NCBI GenBank assembly: GCA_039024375.1
Contig: JBCCQK010000051.1
Location: forward strand, 1 to 26,395
DNA length: 26,395 nt
Origin: JAFMDF01 sp039024375
GTDB taxonomy: Bacteria > Bacteroidota > Bacteroidia > Chitinophagales > Saprospiraceae
Reading direction: 5' to 3'
Part shown: positions 20,711 to 26,395 of the stretch, one piece after another
Position numbering within the stretch: position 1 is the first letter of the stretch
How the letters are laid out: each line of letters begins with the position of its first letter
Notes under the pieces: model-generated
What the model saw: the letters and a program-made list of their open reading frames with translations, nothing else
Told to the model about the DNA's origin: nothing
Database searches by the model: none
Made by a program: the position numbers and the translations under genes

Positions 20711-21823
20711 TCAAACCAACACCTTTAATGCTTTTAGGATTTCATCAAAAAAGACATTCGCCGAATTGTCCAGCACAACTAAGCAGTTTCTGCTATCCGT
20801 ATCTCGGATAATAACGGTGCGAGCCCCCAACCAAGCCCCATCGTGCCACATTCCTTTTTCCGTAATAATCCAACCAAATCCATAATCGGATATGGTCCCA
20901 TCGTTCAAGGTCGGCTTTTTGAAGGCTTCCTGTAAATTTTCTTGCCCAATGAGCGAATTTTCGTACCAGAATTTATCCCATAAGAACATATCTTTTGCGG
21001 AACTAAAAACGGCACCGTCTCCCGCTACACCATCTACAAATGTAGGCGTTAATGCTTTAGGATTACCACGAGCATTATCAAAATCATCCGTTTTGTTTTT
21101 GAAAGTCTTGTTTGCTGAAATCAAGTTCCAAACACGAGTATTGGACATTCCCAAGGGGGTAAACAGTTCCTTTTGCATATACGCTTCGAAAGACAAACCC
21201 GATACAACTTCAATAATTCGGGCTAAGAGAATATAATTGGTATTGGAGTATTGATATTTTTCGTTGGGTGCTACCTCCGTTTTTCTGTTTTCTTTAATTA
21301 TCAAATCGACCGCTTTTTTATTGGTCAAAACGGGGATGTTGTCTTTTTGAACCTCGGCAAGTTCTAGGTAAATATCAGGTACCCCCGAGACTTGGTTCAG
21401 TAGATGTCTGATGGTGACTTTTTCGTAGGGAAAACCCACTAGGTGTTGAGACACCAAATCATCATAATCAAGGCTTCCTTTTTCTTTTAATAGCATGATT
21501 CCAGTGGCCGTAAACTGCTTAGACACGGAAGCCAATCGAAAAGAAGCATTGGCCGTCAGTTCGACCTCTTTGGTGTGGTTGGTGTATCCATATCCTTTGG
21601 CTAACAGTTCTTTACTGCCTTCAACGTACAAAACGGCGCCATTAAATTTATCCGCTTTCTGAAGGTGTTCGAACCAATCATCAACGGCCTCAACCTTTTG
21701 AGTCGGAGACATTTCGGCAGTGAGTTCCAAGGGTGGAACCTTTAGAAAAAACAGAAAGAACCAAGCAAAGAATCCAGCTATGAGTACTGCGATTCCTGAT
21801 AGGATGTATAGAACTATTTTCAT
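20711..21823 (-). CDS. Membrane-anchored serine hydrolase (beta-lactamase/D-aminopeptidase fold)
   Basis: Serine hydrolase of 370 residues, anchored by an N-terminal hydrophobic helix (about 3-28) that may not be cleaved. The active-site motifs are S99-V-S-K102 and Y192-S-N194. The third motif is HDGAW near residue 333, the HxG variant used by class C enzymes, D-aminopeptidases and esterases of this fold. The domain is complete: RHLLNQVSGVPD (139-150) is typical of the family. The substrate is unknown; peptides, esters or cell-wall fragments are all possible. It follows the MITE, which lies 30 bases beyond its stop codon and does not disrupt it. Confidence 0.88.
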   Translation of the reverse strand: MKIVLYILSGIAVLIAGFFAWFFLFFLKVPPLELTAEMSPTQKVEAVDDWFEHLQKADKFNGAVLYVEGSKELLAKGYGYTNHTKEVELTANASFRLASVSKQFTATGIMLLKEKGSLDYDDLVSQHLVGFPYEKVTIRHLLNQVSGVPDIYLELAEVQKDNIPVLTNKKAVDLIIKENRKTEVAPNEKYQYSNTNYILLARIIEVVSGLSFEAYMQKELFTPLGMSNTRVWNLISANKTFKNKTDDFDNARGNPKALTPTFVDGVAGDGAVFSSAKDMFLWDKFWYENSLIGQENLQEAFKKPTLNDGTISDYGFGWIITEKGMWHDGAWLGARTVIIRDTDSRNCLVVLDNSANVFFDEILKALKVLV

Positions 21824-22037
21824 TTTATTTATTTTTTAGTTACCGCCAAACTTCGTCTATTCTATAGAGAAGGTAAAATAAATGGCTATTTATGATTTTA
21901 AGCAATGATGGAGACTTTCAAATTTAGCACCCATTTCCTCGTTTTCTTAACGATTATTTAATCTACCCGCAATAATCTACTTCAAAAGGTATCCGTTATT
22001 GTAATTTTATCGATATTCAAAAACACCCATCTATCTA

Positions 22038-23348
22038 ATGATAACAAAACTATCTCGCCGTCACCTTTTCGTTATTCTATTAGTTTTTTTGACTTTTCTT
22101 GAACTAGCATTACTTAGCTTTTGGAAAAAATTGTTTGGAATATACGCTTCGCCAGCTATTCTATTAGGCAGTGGACTTCTAGTTGGCATATTGTTCTTGG
22201 TGCATATTTTTAACAAAAAACAAAACCCTATTCCACCAAAATCATCACCTAATCTAGCCTATTTATTGGATATATTAGTCTTTTGTATGGGTATTTATTG
22301 CTGTTACCAGACGATTGCAAGCTTCGTAGATGCTAATCCTTGTACGGATTACTACAGCAACACAGGTTCCGACGTATTACCATGTATTGGTATTTCCATA
22401 GAACGTTTTTTACAGGGAGAATTTCCTTACAAAATGATTAACGACCACGAATGGGACTTTCAGCATAACTTATTTCCAACTTATTTGCCTTTATTGTGGA
22501 TGCCCTTCATCATTCCCCATTTCCTATCTATAGATTTTAGGTTATTTGCGTTTTTTATTTTTGTAACTAGCTTATTCTGTTTTTATTATAAAACGATTTT
22601 CTACGAAAAAAACTGGCTATGGAGAGCGCTACAAATAGCAGCTCCTTTTTCAGTGATTTACTTCTACAGCCAATTTGTACAATCTTTGAAATTCGTGGTT
22701 GAACCGCTCGTTATTGCTTATTATCTACTGTTAGCTTTGGGAATAATGCGAAGAAAAAATTGGCTACTACTAGCGACCGCTTTAGTTCTCTGTTTACTCT
22801 CTAGATATGCAATTGTGCTTTTTGTTCCGCTCATTTTTTGGGTAATAGGTATTGAAGAAAGTCGTTTAAAAGTCGTCAAAATTGCCACCTTCACTGGGAT
22901 TGGTATCTTAACGATATATATTTTACCTTTCTTGACCAAAGACCCTACTATTTTTCATAAGTCCTTGACTTACTACACCGTGAATACAGGCCCGATTTGG
23001 GAACGACACGCCCACTTGGAACAAACAAGCAAGCCCTCCATTTTTACAGAAGGAATTGGTACGCTTATCTACACTTACCAATATGGAAAAGGAACAGTTA
23101 TTGACCGCTACGAACTCAATCGAGATTTACATTATTTAGCCTTGATATCCGTGGTACTAGCACTAGGATTTATTTATTGGCGCTATCAACAGTTTTTTGA
23201 CGGTCGATTGTTTTTATTAGGTGGCATGAAGATTTACTTAGTGCTATTCTATAATTTGATTTCTTATCCTTTTCCTTACTTGTTTCTAACGCCGATTATT
23301 CTGTCCTTGCCGCTGATTTATTTAATTTCGTCCGATAGCATTCTGTAA
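22038..23348 (+). CDS. Polytopic membrane protein, possible GT-C-type glycosyltransferase
   Basis: 436 residues with about ten hydrophobic helices. The first (HLFVILLVFLTFLELALLSF) lies near the N-terminus; others are clear around 35-55, 80-100, 150-190, 200-265 and 275-300, with two at the C-terminus. A large extracytoplasmic loop between the early helices holds several acidic residues (VDANPCTDYYSNTGSD and NDHEWDFQHN). Acidic residues in the first loop are the catalytic feature of GT-C enzymes such as DUF2029/GT87-like mannosyltransferases. The overall layout resembles these, but I see no diagnostic motif, so the function is tentative. Sequence is rich in Phe, Tyr and Ile. It precedes the DUF3667 gene on the same strand with 95 bases between. 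Confidence 0.7.
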   Translation: MITKLSRRHLFVILLVFLTFLELALLSFWKKLFGIYASPAILLGSGLLVGILFLVHIFNKKQNPIPPKSSPNLAYLLDILVFCMGIYCCYQTIASFVDANPCTDYYSNTGSDVLPCIGISIERFLQGEFPYKMINDHEWDFQHNLFPTYLPLLWMPFIIPHFLSIDFRLFAFFIFVTSLFCFYYKTIFYEKNWLWRALQIAAPFSVIYFYSQFVQSLKFVVEPLVIAYYLLLALGIMRRKNWLLLATALVLCLLSRYAIVLFVPLIFWVIGIEESRLKVVKIATFTGIGILTIYILPFLTKDPTIFHKSLTYYTVNTGPIWERHAHLEQTSKPSIFTEGIGTLIYTYQYGKGTVIDRYELNRDLHYLALISVVLALGFIYWRYQQFFDGRLFLLGGMKIYLVLFYNLISYPFPYLFLTPIILSLPLIYLISSDSIL

Positions 23349-23443
23349 TGAAAAAAATATTGATTTGAAGCCAAAATAAACAAAATAATTGACAAGCTAT
23401 TTATCCAAAGAATCCACTATTTTTATGGAAGAAATAATTTACA

Positions 23444-24481
23444 ATGGACAAATGCTTAAACTGCCACCATCCTCTTCCCGAAAGCGCCACTTTTTGCCCC
23501 AACTGCGGTCAAAAGACTACAGATGGTCGCATTTCTTTGAGAGAGTTCATGCACAATTTTGTCGATAATGTGTTCAATCTGGATTCACGGATTTTCAAGA
23601 CGATGTCGCTTTTGTTCATTCCAGGAAAATTGACATTAGAATATTTCAAAGGCAAACATAAAACCTACTACCATCCTATTCGACTCTACTTGGTGATGTC
23701 GCTCGTTTTTTTTGCGATTCTGAGTACACAAGATAGTTCGACGGATTATTTAGACATTGATTTTGAGGACGATAATGGCTCCATTTTTCAGCGCGCCGAA
23801 CAATCCAAAAATTTTAAGACCTTCGATGCTAACTTGGATTCCATTGGGCAATTGCTAGCAGCCGCTTATCCCGACCAACCGTACCAAATCATCGTCGATT
23901 CGTTGCAAAAGCGACTCCCTACCTACGAATTTATGGAAACGGATTCTATTTTTTTACAAATGGCGGTTGGTGAGAGAGTGAAGATAAGTACGCTAGACTT
24001 GTTAACTATGGAAACGGACCAAATTTTAGAACAATACCAAGTAGATAACTTTTTTCAGAAAATAGCACTGAAACAGGGCGTACGATTTGCCAAAAACCAA
24101 GAACTTTTTGCCAGGCAAATTTCTAGTAATCTGCCGTTAATGCTTTTGATAATGATGCCTTTTTTGGCGCTATTTATGAAGCTGCTGTACATTCGAAACA
24201 AGCGGTACTACGTAGAGCATTTGGTGTTCAATTTCCACCACCACGCTATGGCTTTTAGCGTTTTTGCGGTCGTCTTACTCCTCCCCGCTGAAGTGTTAGA
24301 ACCAGCTATACCCTTCTGCATTTTGGCCGTTTTTGCCTTCTTTTTCTTTGCTATGCTGACTTACTACCAACAAGGCATATTTAAAACATTTATCAAGTTC
24401 CTAATTTTCAATTTTTTCTACCTATTCTCTTTTATCGTAGCGTTGACTTTCACCCTTGTTATTAGCTTCCTGTTTTTTTAG
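23444..24481 (+). CDS. DUF3667 zinc-ribbon membrane protein
   Basis: 345-residue protein of unknown function, common in Bacteroidota. It opens with a zinc ribbon: C4-x2-C7 (CLNC) and C18-x2-C21 (CPNCGQK). The conserved stretch ISLREFMHNFVDNVFNLDSR (30-49) follows, then FIPGKLTLEYFKGKHKTYYHP, slightly over the quoting limit in full, whose PG-x4-Y-x2-G-R/K pattern defines DUF3667. A membrane helix lies at about 82-95, a long acidic soluble segment at about 98-225, and three or four helices at the C-terminus (about 228-345). A role in the cell envelope is often assumed but is unproven. Its last 60 bases overlap the 3' end of the opposite-strand gene. Confidence 0.9.
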   Translation: MDKCLNCHHPLPESATFCPNCGQKTTDGRISLREFMHNFVDNVFNLDSRIFKTMSLLFIPGKLTLEYFKGKHKTYYHPIRLYLVMSLVFFAILSTQDSSTDYLDIDFEDDNGSIFQRAEQSKNFKTFDANLDSIGQLLAAAYPDQPYQIIVDSLQKRLPTYEFMETDSIFLQMAVGERVKISTLDLLTMETDQILEQYQVDNFFQKIALKQGVRFAKNQELFARQISSNLPLMLLIMMPFLALFMKLLYIRNKRYYVEHLVFNFHHHAMAFSVFAVVLLLPAEVLEPAIPFCILAVFAFFFFAMLTYYQQGIFKTFIKFLIFNFFYLFSFIVALTFTLVISFLFF

Positions 24482-26335
24482 TTTATCAAATTCGTAGATG
24501 GCATCGTAGGCCGCTTGGTGCAATCGGGGCCGAATACCCAAAGTATATAGTTTGCGATTGTCCCGAGTGGGATAAACTCGATTGGAGAGCAAAATGACGA
24601 CTAATTCTTCGGTGGGGTCCACCCAAAAGAATGTTCCCGTAAATCCTGAATGACCGTAGCTGTACCGACTCGCCGATTTAGCCACGTAGCTTTTGTCCGC
24701 ATCGTATTCGATGAGCGGTTTGTCGAAACCCAAGCCCCGACGATTGCCTTCATCGCAAAATTGACATTGAGTGTATTCTTGTATCGTTGCGGGTTCGATG
24801 AACGATTCGCCGCCGTAGCTGCCTTTATTCAGATACATTTGTAATAACTTGGCTAAATCGTTGGCGTTACCAAACAATCCAGCGTTGCCCGAAACACCCG
24901 CTAACATCGCCGCCGATTCGTCGTGTACGGTGCCGTGGACCTGCTGCATTCTAAAAAAATCATCGTTTTCCGTAGGAACGATATTCGACGCATCTACTCT
25001 TTCTAATGGATTGAAAACTAAATGGTTAGCGCCTAATTTTTTATAAAACTGCTGATATAAATATTGGTCCATCAACTGCCCCGTTTTGCTTTTGACCAAA
25101 TCGGGATACATCAAAAAAGAAAGGCCCGAATAGACGTAGCCCGGTTCTTCATTTAAGGGAGATTCTTTAATCCAATCCATCATTTTTCCCTTAAATTTCT
25201 TGTGTAGATACAATTGGTCGGTAATTTTTATCGGGTAATTTTTGTGAGCCGTCGTGCGGAAAGTTCGCCCGCGATACTTCCCGTTTTTCTTCTGTGCTTT
25301 TTTCCAATGAACGATGTACGATTGCAAGCGGGCATTATGCGCCAAAACAGAGCGAAAAGGCAAATTAGCCTTGTCCGACCCCTTCAAATCGGGAAAATAA
25401 TCCACCATCTTAGCATCTACATCGAACAGGCCATCGTCCTGCATTCGCATCAGTGCGGGCAAAGCGGTCGTTACTTTGGACACCGACGCCAAATCGTACA
25501 CATCTTCGGTACGTACGGGCTGTTGTTGGTCGTAGGTATGGTGACCAAAATTCTTTTGATAGACCACTTGTCCCCCCCTGGCAACCAACACTTGTGCGCC
25601 GGGGAAAGCCATGGAGTCCAGTCCTTCTTGGACAATTTCTTGAATTTTTTGGTCTAAAAAAGTGCCATTGATGCCCGCTAGTTCGGGCGTTCCGTAGCGC
25701 AATCGCAAGTCTCCTTTGGTGATAATCCCATCATTGATTTTATACTGGTCACGGATGGGTTCTGTTAATTTTCCAACCGCTCCCAAAGCACCAAACTGAA
25801 TTTGTCCGACCAAAGATTGAACGTAATCGTTGCTATTAGCGGTGTAAATTAAAGCTTTTGCTTGGTTCACGGCGGGCAGACTCGTCACAGCATCTTTTGT
25901 TCCAAAAACGATATAGACAATATCCACTCGCTTACTCAAGTCCCGCATAAAGTCTTCAATAATAGTAGAATAGCCCACCATGAACGGTTCGCTGACCGAT
26001 ACAAAAACGACGTCGCTATAGTTGATAAGATATTTGAAAATTTCTCCTGCTTGCGTTCCTGTTATGTCTAGTGGTAGGTGGTACGTAGCAATGTCCGTGT
26101 ACTTTTGCAAAGTCTCATCCAAAGCAGCCGTTCCAGCAACTTCTCCGATAGTTATATGTGCAAAAGTCCTATCACTCAAATCTCCAATGGGTAAGATTCG
26201 ACCTTCGTTTTTTAGCAAAACGACCGAAGATAGCTGTGTTTGGTGGTATTGTTGAATGCTGTCTAAAGAAATTTGGCCAAAGCTACCAAAGGGTAAGAAT
26301 AGGACTACTGCTAGTAGGGAAATTAGCAACCTCAT
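24422..26335 (-). CDS. Secreted GH3 C-terminal-like domain fused to a serine beta-lactamase-fold hydrolase
   Basis: 637-residue exported protein. A signal peptide covers about 1-20 (RLLISLLAVVLFLPFGSFG). Residues about 27-210 resemble the alpha/beta sandwich domain of GH3 enzymes: SSVVLLKNEGRILPI (36-50) is its usual start. Residues about 225-615 are a complete serine hydrolase domain, with S284-V-S-K287, a YSG motif in PGYVYSGLSF and an HSG motif in YGHSGFTG. In Bacteroidota, GH3 beta-N-acetylglucosaminidase (NagZ-like) plus beta-lactamase fusions of about 1000 residues are common. This protein looks like such a fusion without the GH3 catalytic barrel. The likely substrate is peptidoglycan or its fragments, but this is inference. 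It overlaps the DUF3667 gene by 60 nt at the 3' ends. Confidence 0.85.
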   Translation of the reverse strand: MRLLISLLAVVLFLPFGSFGQISLDSIQQYHQTQLSSVVLLKNEGRILPIGDLSDRTFAHITIGEVAGTAALDETLQKYTDIATYHLPLDITGTQAGEIFKYLINYSDVVFVSVSEPFMVGYSTIIEDFMRDLSKRVDIVYIVFGTKDAVTSLPAVNQAKALIYTANSNDYVQSLVGQIQFGALGAVGKLTEPIRDQYKINDGIITKGDLRLRYGTPELAGINGTFLDQKIQEIVQEGLDSMAFPGAQVLVARGGQVVYQKNFGHHTYDQQQPVRTEDVYDLASVSKVTTALPALMRMQDDGLFDVDAKMVDYFPDLKGSDKANLPFRSVLAHNARLQSYIVHWKKAQKKNGKYRGRTFRTTAHKNYPIKITDQLYLHKKFKGKMMDWIKESPLNEEPGYVYSGLSFLMYPDLVKSKTGQLMDQYLYQQFYKKLGANHLVFNPLERVDASNIVPTENDDFFRMQQVHGTVHDESAAMLAGVSGNAGLFGNANDLAKLLQMYLNKGSYGGESFIEPATIQEYTQCQFCDEGNRRGLGFDKPLIEYDADKSYVAKSASRYSYGHSGFTGTFFWVDPTEELVVILLSNRVYPTRDNRKLYTLGIRPRLHQAAYDAIYEFDKLKKQEANNKGESQRYDKRE

Positions 26336-26354
26336 ATCTGTTATTAATTCGAGT

Positions 26355-26395
26355 GGTGAAAGTGTAAGTTAAGTGAAATCTAAAATGTAAAATGC
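26355..26395. repeat. Heptad-type repeat at the right edge
   Basis: On the minus strand, CATTTTA appears twice (26394-26381) followed by GATTTCA (26380-26374) in strict 7-bp phase, then weaker units. The 20 bases 26376-26395 (AAATCTAAAATGTAAAATGC) match the reverse complement of 210-229 with one mismatch. The element probably continues beyond the window. It lies upstream of the hydrolase start, the only tract here seen on the 5' side of a gene. Confidence 0.55.

Noticed and set aside
25214..25657. 147-codon plus-strand frame inside the hydrolase gene
   Set aside because: It is antisense to a conserved catalytic domain, with no family resemblance or start signal of its own.

Overview
The window looks like chromosomal DNA of a marine-type Bacteroidota, possibly class Saprospiria (the class is an inference). 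Reasons: several perfect TAnnTTTG -7 promoter boxes, little Shine-Dalgarno signal, a Bacteroidota-type FtsL-like protein between rsmH and ftsI, a DUF3667 zinc-ribbon membrane protein, a 2TM-domain protein and a GH3/beta-lactamase-type lipid-free secreted protein. I see no tRNA, rRNA, CRISPR array or intact transposase gene.

Region 1 (1-6.5 kb) is cell-wall synthesis. The start of the dcw cluster runs leftward (mraZ, rsmH, ftsL-like, PASTA-containing ftsI), and mpl, the murein-tripeptide recycling ligase, is divergent from it. A three-repeat, 10-bp-spaced MraZ operator lies in front of mraZ. A very similar site overlaps the mpl promoter, so MraZ may control both transcripts.

Region 2 (6.5-12 kb) holds membrane transport and accessory genes: a CPA2/Kef-type cation:proton antiporter broken by one extra base, a membrane-anchored metallophosphoesterase convergent with it, a LysR regulator divergent from an SbtA-type Na+/bicarbonate symporter, a decayed reading frame directly before sbtA, and an unlisted 56-residue single-TM protein after it.

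Region 3 (12-20.5 kb) is metabolic and RNA-related: a secreted serine hydrolase, argE with a small co-oriented partner gene, mnmD (tRNA wobble modification), an RluA-family pseudouridine synthase that may be leaderless, a coiled-coil PD-(D/E)XK-like protein, the RNase P RNA gene with its own promoter and terminator, a 2TM protein, a lone moaA and an SRPBCC protein.

Region 4 (20.5-26.4 kb) has an IS66-type MITE with intact 8-bp target duplication, a second serine hydrolase, a polytopic membrane protein, a DUF3667 protein and a third serine hydrolase that carries a GH3 C-terminal-like domain but no GH3 barrel.

The most unusual signal is between genes. About ten tracts of degenerate repeats keep a strict 7-bp phase. 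Many are arranged as imperfect palindromes, and most begin at or within a few bases of a stop codon. Two tracts 8.7 kb apart are clearly homologous (34 of 42 positions by eye), and each starts at the TGA of an unrelated gene. I know of heptanucleotide STRR repeats in cyanobacteria but of no named family like this in Bacteroidota.
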